Assembly (NCBI GenBank): GCA_001821375.1
Contig: MHLG01000016.1
Coordinates: forward strand, 1-7,899
Reading direction: 5' to 3'
Length of the DNA stretch: 7,899 nt
Source: Candidatus Liptonbacteria bacterium RIFOXYD1_FULL_36_11
GTDB taxonomy: Bacteria > Patescibacteriota > Minisyncoccia > UBA6257 > XYB1-36-10
In this document: positions 1 through 6,406 of the stretch, piece after piece
Numbering within the stretch: position 1 is the stretch's first letter
Layout of the letters: each line of letters begins with the position of its first letter
Notes under the pieces: generated by a model
Told to the model about the DNA's origin: nothing
What the model saw: only the letters and a program-made list of their open reading frames with translations
The model's database searches: none
Translations under genes and position numbers: made by a program

Positions 1-2046
1 ATAACAGTAAGGGATTTACTTTTCCATTTTCCTTTCAGATATGATGATTATTCTTTCGTATCGCCGATAGCAGAGCTTTCGGCGGGACAACAAACAACAA
101 TCTGCGGAATAATTAGAAAAGTGCGAGTAAGAAGAAGTTTCCGTAAGGGAATTATTATAGTAGAGGCGGTAATCAGCGATGAGACGGGAGAGATAAGAGC
201 GGTTTGGTTTAATCAGCCATACATAAAAAACGTTTTAGTAGAAGGAAAGAAATTTAATTTTTCCGGAAAGGCGCGGGAAGCGGGAGGAGAAATAGTTTTG
301 TCGTCACCCGCTTATGAAGCGGCGGATAATAAAAGAGTAACAACGCATACAGCGAGACTCGTGCCGGTATATCCAGAAACAAAAGGGATTACTTCAAAAG
401 GAATAAGATTTGCGATGCGGTCTATTTTGGAAAATTTGGGGGAGATAGAAGAATTTATACCAGAAGAAACGCTGGACGAAAATAAGTTGCCGGAAATAAA
501 CGAATCTTTAAGAAATATACATTTTCCAAAAATATTAAAGGAAGCAGAAATAGCCAGGCGCCGATTTGCTTTTCAAGAGCTTTTTTTACTTTCCCTTTAT
601 AATCTACGCAAAAAAGTTGAGTTAACCAAAGAAAAAGCTCTTTCTATAAAGAGTGATTTTGATTTTGTGAAAAAAGCCATAGAGGAGCTTCCTTTTATAA
701 TGACAATTAGCCAAAAGAAAAGTTTACTTGAGATATTGCGCGACATAGAAAAGAAAACACCGATGAACAGACTTTTACAGGGAGATGTTGGTTCGGGGAA
801 AACGGTAGTGGTGGCTTTAGCGGCTGTGGCGGCCGCTAAAGCCGGATTTCAAACAGCTTTTATGGCACCGACGGAGATACTGGCACGCCAGCATTATGAA
901 ACAATAAAAAAGCTATTTGGGAAAAAAGAAATTTCGGTGGCGCTTGTAGTAGGCGGGAACAAGGGAAGGGTTTTTTTCGGGGAAAATCTAGAAACGGAAA
1001 TAAAAAAAAATGATTTAAAAAAAAAGATAACGAGTGGCGAAGTTTTTATAATTATCGGAACACATGCTTTAATCCAAAAAGATGTAAAGTTCAAAAAACT
1101 AGGATTAGTAATTGTGGACGAACAGCATCGTTTTGGGGTGGAGCAAAGAGCGGGACTTTTATCGGAGGGAAAACAAAAAAATAAGCAGGCGGTGCCACAT
1201 TTTTTAAGTATGAGCGCTACGCCAATCCCCCGCACTCTTACTCTAACTGTATTCGGAGATTTAAACTTATCGGTAATAAACGAAATGCCAAAAGGAAGAA
1301 AGGAAATAAAGACAGAAATAGTTTTGCCGACAGACAGAGAAAAAACTTATAAATTTATAGAAAAAGAGGTAAAGGCAGGAAAGCAGGTATTTGTAGTTTG
1401 CCCGAGAATAGAGATAGAAGAAGGAAAAATGGTGGGACAACGAGAACTTTTTAAATTAGAGATAAAGTCGGTAAAAGACGAATATGAAAAGTTATCAAAA
1501 AAAATATTTCCAGATTTGAAAGTAGGAATGTTGCATGGAAAAATAAAACAAAAAGAGAAAGAAGAAATAATGGAAAAATTCAAAGAAAAAAAGATTGATA
1601 TTTTAGTAGCCACTTCAGTGGTGGAAGTAGGAGTGGATGTGCCAAACGCAACAATAATGATGGTTGAAAGCGCGGAAAGGTTTGGGTTGGCACAGCTTTA
1701 CCAATTTAGAGGAAGGGTGGGAAGAGGAAAACAGCAATCGTATTGTTTTTTGTTTACGGAATCAGAGACGGAGGCGGCAAAAAAGAGATTAGAGGCAATC
1801 ACAACGGCAAAAAATGGTTTTGAATTAGCAGAGAAAGATTTGGCTTTACGCGGACCGGGACAATTTTTAGGAAAAAAACAGACAGGCACGCCGGATGCGG
1901 CAATGAAATCTTTACATGATTTATCACTGATAAAAGAAGCAAGAGGGAGCGCTGTTAAAATAATTAAGGAAAGCTCGGAACTTTTAAAATACCCGCTATT
2001 AAGAGAGAAAGTGCAGGAGTTTAATAAGGAGGTACATATGGAGTAA
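1..2046 (+). CDS. recG: ATP-dependent DNA helicase RecG, 5'-truncated by the window edge
   Basis: RecG is a cytoplasmic superfamily 2 translocase that reverses stalled replication forks and processes branched recombination intermediates. The frame is open from base 1, so the first GTG (121) is internal; 681 residues are visible. Aligned from memory with E. coli RecG, about 30 N-terminal residues are missing. Order in visible numbering: wedge/OB domain (residues 1 to ~110, including TVRDLLFHFPFRYDD and WFNQ), Walker A GDVGSGKT (261-268), motif Ia APTEILARQH, DEQH box (373-376), SATPIPRTL (405-413), LVATSVVEVGVDVPN (motif V), QFRGRVGRG (568-576), and the TRG-region LRGPGQFLG (616-624). The helicase motifs are intact. 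The stretch between motif Ia and DEQH seems about a dozen residues longer than in E. coli. It ends in EVHME, resembling RecG C-termini as I recall them. No clear terminator follows before the next promoter at 2074. Confidence 0.97.
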   Translation: MTVRDLLFHFPFRYDDYSFVSPIAELSAGQQTTICGIIRKVRVRRSFRKGIIIVEAVISDETGEIRAVWFNQPYIKNVLVEGKKFNFSGKAREAGGEIVLSSPAYEAADNKRVTTHTARLVPVYPETKGITSKGIRFAMRSILENLGEIEEFIPEETLDENKLPEINESLRNIHFPKILKEAEIARRRFAFQELFLLSLYNLRKKVELTKEKALSIKSDFDFVKKAIEELPFIMTISQKKSLLEILRDIEKKTPMNRLLQGDVGSGKTVVVALAAVAAAKAGFQTAFMAPTEILARQHYETIKKLFGKKEISVALVVGGNKGRVFFGENLETEIKKNDLKKKITSGEVFIIIGTHALIQKDVKFKKLGLVIVDEQHRFGVEQRAGLLSEGKQKNKQAVPHFLSMSATPIPRTLTLTVFGDLNLSVINEMPKGRKEIKTEIVLPTDREKTYKFIEKEVKAGKQVFVVCPRIEIEEGKMVGQRELFKLEIKSVKDEYEKLSKKIFPDLKVGMLHGKIKQKEKEEIMEKFKEKKIDILVATSVVEVGVDVPNATIMMVESAERFGLAQLYQFRGRVGRGKQQSYCFLFTESETEAAKKRLEAITTAKNGFELAEKDLALRGPGQFLGKKQTGTPDAAMKSLHDLSLIKEARGSAVKIIKESSELLKYPLLREKVQEFNKEVHME

Positions 2047-2073
2047 AAAGGAATCTTTAATAAGTGTTAGGAT

Positions 2074-2101
2074 TTGACAGGAAAGATTAAAAACGTATAA
2101 T
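2074..2101 (+). promoter_or_regulatory. Consensus sigma70-type promoter for the 49-codon gene
   Basis: An exact TTGACA (2074-2079) and an exact TATAAT (2096-2101) are separated by 16 nt. Transcription should start near 2108, giving a leader of about 35 nt before the ATG at 2143. It is the strongest promoter by sequence in the window and begins just after the recG stop, so the small gene is probably transcribed independently of recG. Confidence 0.85.
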
Positions 2102-2142
2102 GTTACACGGTTCTTAAATATATAATAATAGGAGAAAAAAGG

Positions 2143-2292
2143 ATGGCGAAATTACCAAATTTTTTTAGTGATGGGAGTTTAACTTCTTTACCACCTGAAG
2201 TATTAGAGAAACAGGTGGAGAGATTAAGAGAAGTTTGTAAAAGACATAACTGCTTACCAGAAGAAGAGCGGGAACAAGAATCTGGTGAGTAG
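2143..2292 (+). CDS. Small protein of unknown function, 49 residues
   Basis: I do not recognise this protein. The ATG is preceded by GGAG at 2131-2134 (8 nt spacing), and the ORF ends in TAG. The product begins MAKLPNFFSDGS, then has a likely amphipathic helix from about residue 18 to 36 (PEVLEKQVERLREVCKRHN) and an acidic tail (PEEEREQESGE). It has no signal peptide or membrane segment, so it should be cytosolic. Cys32, His35 and Cys37 lie close together, too few alone to claim a metal site. A consensus promoter lies upstream and a strong hairpin terminator downstream, so this is a monocistronic unit of roughly 240 nt. Alternatives are that the transcript is a small RNA in which this ORF is incidental, or a dual-function RNA. 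The promoter, SD and stop arrangement favours a translated gene. The longer antisense frame over the same bases has no supporting signals. Confidence 0.6.
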   Translation: MAKLPNFFSDGSLTSLPPEVLEKQVERLREVCKRHNCLPEEEREQESGE

Positions 2293-2316
2293 TATGGTAA
2301 GTTTTTAAAAAAATTA

Positions 2317-2350
2317 GGCCGGAGCACTTTGTGTGTCCGGCCCTTTATAT
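2317..2350. terminator. Bidirectional rho-independent terminator between convergent units
   Basis: Arms GGCCGGA (2317-2323) and TCCGGCC (2336-2342) pair perfectly, with further partial pairing (CAC/GTG) in the loop. On the + strand it is followed by a modest CTTTATATTT tail, closing the 49-codon unit. On the - strand the stem is followed by TAATTTTTTT, a better tail, which would stop read-through from the glycosyltransferase gene. Confidence 0.8.
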
Positions 2351-2387
2351 TTCTAATCGGTTTTTCCTAAATTGTCAGAAGCAAAGC

Positions 2388-2415
2388 CCTTCAAGCAAAA
2401 GGTTTGGCTTGAGGG
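2388..2415. other. Nine-pair hairpin in the non-coding gap 2343-2533
   Basis: Arms 2388-2396 (CCTTCAAGC) and 2407-2415 (GCTTGAGGG) form nine pairs, one a T-G wobble, around a 10-nt loop. Neither strand has a T-run directly after it, so it is a poor intrinsic terminator. On the + strand the right arm overlaps an SD-like GAGGGAG ahead of a 19-codon ORF (2423-2482). The rest of the ~190-nt gap, which separates two convergent genes, shows no recognisable gene or RNA family. A second, weaker hairpin (ATCC/GGAT, followed by a T-run on the - strand, about 2442-2461) could help terminate the glycosyltransferase transcript. Confidence 0.45.
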
Positions 2416-2533
2416 AGTTGGTATGCTTTTTAGCAATAAAGAAAAAATCCGACGGATATTTCAAGGTGCGTTCAATATCTAATGTTTTTATTGTAACACA
2501 GTTTTTCTAGAAAGAGAGCTTGCTGTGGAAAAC

Positions 2534-4030
2534 TTATTTTTTTCGAAATTTGGGAGTAACCCAGAAACCGAGGCGCCATTTACCGCCTAAAGCAAGGCGA
2601 GTTTCCGCGTCTATGGCAGGAAGAGAGCCAAAAATGATTAGAGTAATAGGCATTAGAGCCCATTCAATAATATAAAGCAGGTAATGGCGACCGGAAAACC
2701 AAGACGGTTTTGGCGGAAGAAGCAAGACGGATAGAATAGCGGAACTAATAATACCAATAGAGGCGAGACTCATAATAAAACGGGTGATTTCTGGAAGACT
2801 ATAAGAAAGGAGAGAATAATTAAAATTATCGCCGCCTAAAAGAAGGGGGAGCCATCCTAAAGCAAAAATAATTAGAGCGTTGGTAGCCCAAGAATGAAAT
2901 CCTTCAATAGAGTTAAAAGCCCAATAAAGTTTTTTTGAAAAGGAGATGGATTTATTTTTTAAAAAGCCGTCTAGCATAAAAGGAATATTTTCCACGCCCC
3001 AAGCCCAACGCCTTTGCTGTTTATAAAGATTTTTCATAGTGCCGAAAAAAGTAGGAGCGATATTAGCGTCCATAAAAACCGGATAGTTTAAAGGAATTAC
3101 TTTCCAATCACCATTGAAATGGATAAAGCATTGCCAAAAAATGCGGGAATCTTCGGAAACTAAATCTTTACTCCAAAAGCCTATTTTTTCCAGAGGTTCA
3201 AAAGGCATAGAGTGCGAAGAAAAAGTAGTAAGACGTTCGGGGCGAGCTTGTTGCATCATTTGCCAAAAAGTGCAGGAAAAAGAAATAACTCTTGCTAAGG
3301 AGGGAGCGTGAAAGATGTTATTGGTAAAAAGAGGAATGGGCTGATAGCTGGCACGCCAAGGATTGGCAGCAGTTAAAAATCTGTAAGATAAGATGCTAAA
3401 ATAATTTTTTTCAATGCGAGTATCTATATCAAAAACAGAGACTAAAATGTGGCGGTAAGGAATGTTCAGTCTATCAATAATTTCTTCTTTTACTTTTTGT
3501 CCCATCCAAGATTCATTTGAGCCTTTACCGGGTATTTCGCCTGGAAGATTTTTAGGATGAACAGTAATTAAAAATTTGAAAAAATTGCCGGCGTATTCTT
3601 TTTTTATTTCTTCAGCAGCGAGAAGAGCGGCGGGACAAGCTCTTTCCTCAATGCCTAACACGATAATAAATTTATCTTTAGGATAATTTGAGGAAATAAG
3701 ACTATCAAAAGTTTCCTTAATAACATCATACGGCTCTTTATAGAAAGGTAGAATGATAAGATGATAAACATCTTGCCAAAAAATTTTTCCGTCGGGAGTG
3801 GGATTTTCTTTTTGGAGTTTTTCCAGCCAGTCTATTTTAAGGTTTTTCTTCATTACGCCAAAAGTGTGGCGAAGATGAAGGGAAAGAAAAACAGTTTTTA
3901 AAAGCCAATAAATATCAAAAAGAATGATGAAAGCCGCCATAAAAGAGGGCGTAAAAAAAGAGAAGACGAACATAGCCGCGATAGAAAGCCAGACTAAAGA
4001 AGCTGGAAGGATTTCAAAAAACCTATACAC
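2534..4030 (-). CDS. Membrane-anchored family 2 glycosyltransferase
   Basis: This 498-residue protein has the layout of processive-type GT2 enzymes that move a sugar from a nucleotide-sugar donor at the inner face of the membrane. Two N-terminal helices (about 8-28 and 30-52) precede a GT-A catalytic domain. The domain opens with ILPFYKEP (93-100) and has PGKGSNES (167-174), the DxD metal/nucleotide site FDIDT (200-204), an acidic base motif SEDS (292-295) and QQRRW (338-342), which matches Q(Q/R)xRW. About three C-terminal helices follow (roughly 383-399, 417-439, 449-470). All catalytic motifs are present. The start is GTG, 8 nt after the stop of the DoxX-like gene, with no SD, so translation is probably coupled to it. 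Donor and product cannot be told from sequence; a cell-envelope polysaccharide or glycolipid role is inferred. An alternative start is Met20, which would remove the first helix. Confidence 0.88.
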   Translation of the reverse strand: MYRFFEILPASLVWLSIAAMFVFSFFTPSFMAAFIILFDIYWLLKTVFLSLHLRHTFGVMKKNLKIDWLEKLQKENPTPDGKIFWQDVYHLIILPFYKEPYDVIKETFDSLISSNYPKDKFIIVLGIEERACPAALLAAEEIKKEYAGNFFKFLITVHPKNLPGEIPGKGSNESWMGQKVKEEIIDRLNIPYRHILVSVFDIDTRIEKNYFSILSYRFLTAANPWRASYQPIPLFTNNIFHAPSLARVISFSCTFWQMMQQARPERLTTFSSHSMPFEPLEKIGFWSKDLVSEDSRIFWQCFIHFNGDWKVIPLNYPVFMDANIAPTFFGTMKNLYKQQRRWAWGVENIPFMLDGFLKNKSISFSKKLYWAFNSIEGFHSWATNALIIFALGWLPLLLGGDNFNYSLLSYSLPEITRFIMSLASIGIISSAILSVLLLPPKPSWFSGRHYLLYIIEWALMPITLIIFGSLPAIDAETRLALGGKWRLGFWVTPKFRKK

Positions 4031-4038
4031 AGCCAGAA

Positions 4039-4383
4039 TTAAAACAGAAAGAGCCAGCTTTCGTCAACAGAGAAGATGCCGCCTCCTTTTGTAAAGAAAT
4101 AAAGAGATAAGGCAAATAAGATGAAATCCAAAGCTAGATCTTCTTTAGAGCGCTTGCCGAGCCAAAATTTTCTTAAGATAAGCGTAAGCATTTCAAGAGC
4201 AATAAGCAGAGCAGCCCAGCGGGAAATAAACCCAAAAGCAAGAAGAAGCCCAGCAATAATATCAAGCACGCCGATAAATTTTGTTTTTCTGAATTTATGA
4301 AGACCAAACCAAAAAATAACGGTGGCAAAAGCGACGCGCAGAAAAAGAAAAGTAAAATCGCTTAAAATAAGAAGAATGGGCAT
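4039..4383 (-). CDS. DoxX-like four-helix membrane protein
   Basis: A 114-residue hydrophobic protein with four predicted membrane helices (about 8-28, 36-52, 56-71 and 83-98). It resembles the DoxX/DoxD-like family in its length, the GLHKF turn after helix 1 (27-31), the FIGVLDIIAGLLLAFGF stretch, and the closing GGGIFSVD, which recalls the G-x-G-x-(F/W)-S-(V/L)-D end of the family. DoxX proteins are poorly understood; some are linked to quinone, thiosulfate or redox chemistry, but no biochemical role can be assigned here. It is the first gene of a leftward pair with the glycosyltransferase, which begins 8 nt after its stop. The ATG at 4383 has no SD. The C-terminus is short and hydrophobic (ESWLFLF). 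The family call rests on pattern recognition and needs a profile search. Confidence 0.72.
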   Translation of the reverse strand: MPILLILSDFTFLFLRVAFATVIFWFGLHKFRKTKFIGVLDIIAGLLLAFGFISRWAALLIALEMLTLILRKFWLGKRSKEDLALDFILFALSLYFFTKGGGIFSVDESWLFLF

Positions 4384-4430
4384 AGTAGATAAGGTTTGAT
4401 TAAAATATAATTTTAGATTACTATGGTTTT

Positions 4431-4458
4431 ATTGTAGCAAAGATATAAGTAATTTAAA
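4431..4458 (-). promoter_or_regulatory. Candidate extended -10 promoter for the DoxX-glycosyltransferase pair
   Basis: Read leftward, TGCTACAAT (4439-4431) is an extended -10 element with one mismatch in the hexamer. A TTTAAA (4458-4453) lies 16 nt upstream and matches four of six -35 positions. Initiation would fall near 4424, leaving a leader of about 40 nt. This divergent gap (4384-4492) must also hold the promoter for tRNA-Glu; a TATAAT at 4406-4411 and a TATAAG at 4444-4449 on the + strand lack good -35 partners, so I leave that promoter uncalled. Confidence 0.45.
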
Positions 4459-4492
4459 AGCAGAAAGATTACGAATTTATTGCGGGCAAAAA

Positions 4493-4564
4493 GGCCCTAT
4501 CGTCTAGCGGTTAGGACATCAGCTTTTCAAGCTGAGAACCGGGGTCCGACTCCCCGTAGGGCTA
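4493..4564 (+). tRNA. tRNA-Glu, anticodon TTC
   Basis: A full 72-nt cloverleaf can be drawn: acceptor GGCCCTA (4493-4499) with TAGGGCT (4557-4563), a D-arm of tRNA-Glu type, anticodon stem TCAGC/GCTGA around the loop TTTTCAA (4524-4530) with anticodon TTC at 4526-4528, a four-base variable loop GAAC, and T-stem CGGGG/CCCCG (4540-4544/4552-4556). The discriminator is A4564. CCA is not encoded (CAA follows), so CCA must be added after 3' cleavage. Two oddities: the first acceptor pair is a G-T wobble, and the T-loop TCCGACT has C where position 55 is nearly always T. The gene is immediately upstream of tyrS on the same strand and is probably co-transcribed with it. Confidence 0.95.
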
Positions 4565-4572
4565 CAAAAATT

Positions 4573-5766
4573 ATGAATAAAATTTCAACAGATGAGAAAA
4601 AAATAGAGAAACTTCTTTCGCGGGGAGTGGAAGAAGTAATAGTACACGAAGATTTAGAAAAAGAGCTTAAAAGCGGCAGGAAGTTGCGCGTTAAGTTAGG
4701 ATTTGATCCGACAGGAGCAAAAATACACATAGGAAGAGCTATTATTTTGAAGAAGCTTAGAGAGTTTCAAGAGTTGGGACATAAAGTTGTTTTTATTGTG
4801 GGAGATTTTACAGCAAAAATCGGAGATCCTTCAGATAAGCTTAGTAAGAGGCCGATGTTAACGGAAAAGCAGATAAAAGAAAATTTGAAAAGTTACGAAA
4901 AACAGGTGGAAAAAATAATAGATTTAAGTCAGGCGGAGTGGCGTTTTAATAGCGACTGGCTGAAAAAATTAAATACTGGAGAAATAGCAGAGTTAGCAGA
5001 ATCTTTTTCCGTGCAACAGATGATTGCCAGGAGAAATTTTAAAGAAAGGTGGGAGAAGAAAGAAGAGATAAGTTTAAGAGAAATGCTTTATCCCCTTTTT
5101 CAAGGATATGACAGTGTAGCGGTAAAAGCGGATGTAGAAATTGGCGGGTTTGACCAACTTTTTAATTTAAAGGCGGGAAGAGTGATACAAAAACATTATG
5201 GAATGAAGGAGCAAAATGTTTTGACTACTTCAATGCTAATAGGAACCGATGGGCAAAAAATGTCCACGAGTTTTGGAAATGTAATAAATATTACAGACGA
5301 GCCGAAAGAAATGTTTGGCAAAATAATGTCTATATTAGACGAGTTGATAGAAAAATATTTTTTGCTTTGCACTGATTTGGAAGAAAAAGAAATAAAGGAA
5401 ATTAAGAAAGGAATAGAAGGGGGCAAACTTAATCCGAAAGACGCAAAAGTAAGACTAGGGGAAGAAATAGTAAAAATTTACCACGGAGAAAAAGCGGCAA
5501 GAGAAGCAAAAGGAGAATTTGAAAGAGTTTTTTCAAAAAAGGAATTGCCAAAGGAAATTCCGGAAGTAAAAATTGAGGGAGTAAGCAAGGATTTAGTGTG
5601 GGTTTTAATAAAATCAGGAATTGCTAAAAGTAAAAGTGAGGCGTGGAGATTAATAAAGCAAGGAGGAGTAAAAGTAAACGACGAAAAAGAGGAAAATCCG
5701 AAGAGGCAAATTTTTAAAGGAGATGTAATAAAAGTGGGGCCGAGGCATTTTGTGAAAGTAATATAA
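4573..5766 (+). CDS. tyrS: Tyrosyl-tRNA synthetase (TyrRS, TyrZ-like branch)
   Basis: This class I synthetase charges tRNA-Tyr with tyrosine in the cytosol. It has 397 residues, close to the 400-420 usual for the family. The Rossmann catalytic domain has VKLGFDPTGAKIHIGRA, with the HIGH-box variant HIGR at 52-55, then IVGDFTAKIGDPS (75-87), the tyrosine-pocket region with Tyr173, Gln177, Asp180 and GGFDQ (191-195), and KMSTS (229-233). An S4 RNA-binding domain closes the protein from about 338 to 397. The IGDFTAKIGDPS style fits the TyrZ-like branch rather than E. coli-type TyrS. The fifth-from-last pocket motif reads GGFDQ where GGTDQ or GGSDQ is commoner. I chose ATG 4573 because the frame upstream runs through tRNA-Glu. 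No SD is present, and only 8 nt separate the ATG from the tRNA discriminator. Confidence 0.95.
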   Translation: MNKISTDEKKIEKLLSRGVEEVIVHEDLEKELKSGRKLRVKLGFDPTGAKIHIGRAIILKKLREFQELGHKVVFIVGDFTAKIGDPSDKLSKRPMLTEKQIKENLKSYEKQVEKIIDLSQAEWRFNSDWLKKLNTGEIAELAESFSVQQMIARRNFKERWEKKEEISLREMLYPLFQGYDSVAVKADVEIGGFDQLFNLKAGRVIQKHYGMKEQNVLTTSMLIGTDGQKMSTSFGNVINITDEPKEMFGKIMSILDELIEKYFLLCTDLEEKEIKEIKKGIEGGKLNPKDAKVRLGEEIVKIYHGEKAAREAKGEFERVFSKKELPKEIPEVKIEGVSKDLVWVLIKSGIAKSKSEAWRLIKQGGVKVNDEKEENPKRQIFKGDVIKVGPRHFVKVI

Positions 5767-5775
5767 TACGACTTT

Positions 5776-5800
5776 AAAAACCGCCGGAGAGGCGATTTTT
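5776..5800. terminator. Bidirectional rho-independent terminator, tyrS and hsp20 ends
   Basis: AAAAACCGCC (5776-5785) pairs with GGCGATTTTT (5791-5800) around the loop GGAGA, with one C-A mismatch. The flanking A- and T-runs give a U-tail in both directions. It sits 9 nt after the tyrS stop and 24 nt from the stop of the convergent small heat-shock gene, so it probably serves both. Confidence 0.8.
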
Positions 5801-5824
5801 AAATTGTGTTTTTGTTAAGTTAAA

Positions 5825-6397
5825 TCAGCTAAGTTTGACTCGGAGTTTTTTAGCTTTGTCGCGATTGATTTTCGGAAGACGAATAGTAAGAACACCATTT
5901 TTTAATGAGGCGTCAGCTTTTTCAGGGTCTATTTCCTGCGGTAAAATTATTGAGCGGGAAAATCTTCCCCAGTAACATTCTTGATAAAAGTAGTCGTCTT
6001 CTTTTATTCTTTCTTGCATTTCTCTTTTTCCTTTTATAGAAACAGATTCGCCGGTGATGTCTATGGCTAAATCTTCCGGTTTAACGCCGGCAACGGTGGA
6101 TTGGATAACTATTTCATCAGGAGTCTGAAAAACATCAACAGTGAGCTGGCCTTCCGGCTCAATAGAAAACTCTTCTTCCTGTTCCGCCGGAGATTCACTT
6201 ATTATTTCTTCGCGCTTTTTTGATTTTTTTGTTCTCGGTTTTAAAACAACGCTTTCAGCTTTAGCAAGAGAGGCGACTGGTTCAGATTCTTTAGAGGTAG
6301 AAACTTCTTCGTCAACGGGAGCGGAAATATCTTCTATCCCCTTTTCTTTTTTGCCTTCCACAAGGCTTCCAAAATAATTTTTTGCTTGTTCATCCAT
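5825..6397 (-). CDS. Small heat-shock protein (Hsp20/alpha-crystallin family) with long N-terminal extension
   Basis: Small heat-shock proteins are ATP-independent cytosolic holdases that bind unfolding proteins. From ATG 6397 the product has 190 residues. The alpha-crystallin domain covers about 84-176: a start at LTVDVFQTPDEIVIQSTVAG, then DDYFYQECYWGRFSRSIILP (134-153) and the conserved A-x-x-x-x-G-V-L signature with GVLTIRLPK (168-176). A terminal LRV (185-187) can serve as the I/V-x-I/V anchor for oligomers. Residues 1 to ~82 form an unusually long, low-complexity arm rich in Glu, Lys and Ser with a basic patch KPRTKKSKKR (53-62); typical bacterial members total about 140-150 residues. 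A TTG at 6418 would add seven residues, but it overlaps a -10-like TATAAT, so ATG is preferred. It lies 35 nt after the PrsW-like gene, in the same direction, and ends in TGA. Confidence 0.93.
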   Translation of the reverse strand: MDEQAKNYFGSLVEGKKEKGIEDISAPVDEEVSTSKESEPVASLAKAESVVLKPRTKKSKKREEIISESPAEQEEEFSIEPEGQLTVDVFQTPDEIVIQSTVAGVKPEDLAIDITGESVSIKGKREMQERIKEDDYFYQECYWGRFSRSIILPQEIDPEKADASLKNGVLTIRLPKINRDKAKKLRVKLS

Positions 6398-6406
6398 AGT
6401 CTTATA

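Noticed and set aside
121..123. GTG at 121 as the recG start
   Set aside because: The frame is open back to base 1 and already encodes RecG-like sequence (TVRDLLFHFPFRYDD), so the true start lies left of the window.
894..1889. Three leftward open frames inside recG
   Set aside because: They are antisense shadows of strongly conserved RecG helicase motifs and have Phe/Ser-rich, non-protein-like composition and no initiation signals.
2103..2327. Leftward 74-codon frame over the small + strand unit
   Set aside because: It has no SD or promoter and overlaps the + strand promoter start, the SD-led ORF and the terminator arm.
3114..3311. Rightward 65-codon frame inside the glycosyltransferase gene
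   Set aside because: It is antisense to the catalytic domain, where the leftward frame carries all GT2 motifs.
4480..4572. A longer tyrS reading frame starting at 4480
   Set aside because: The added codons run straight through the tRNA-Glu gene; the protein family start matches ATG 4573.
6141..6377. Rightward 78-codon frame opposite the hsp20 N-terminal arm
   Set aside because: It mirrors the low-complexity Glu/Lys/Ser region, giving a Ser/Phe-rich shadow without initiation signals.
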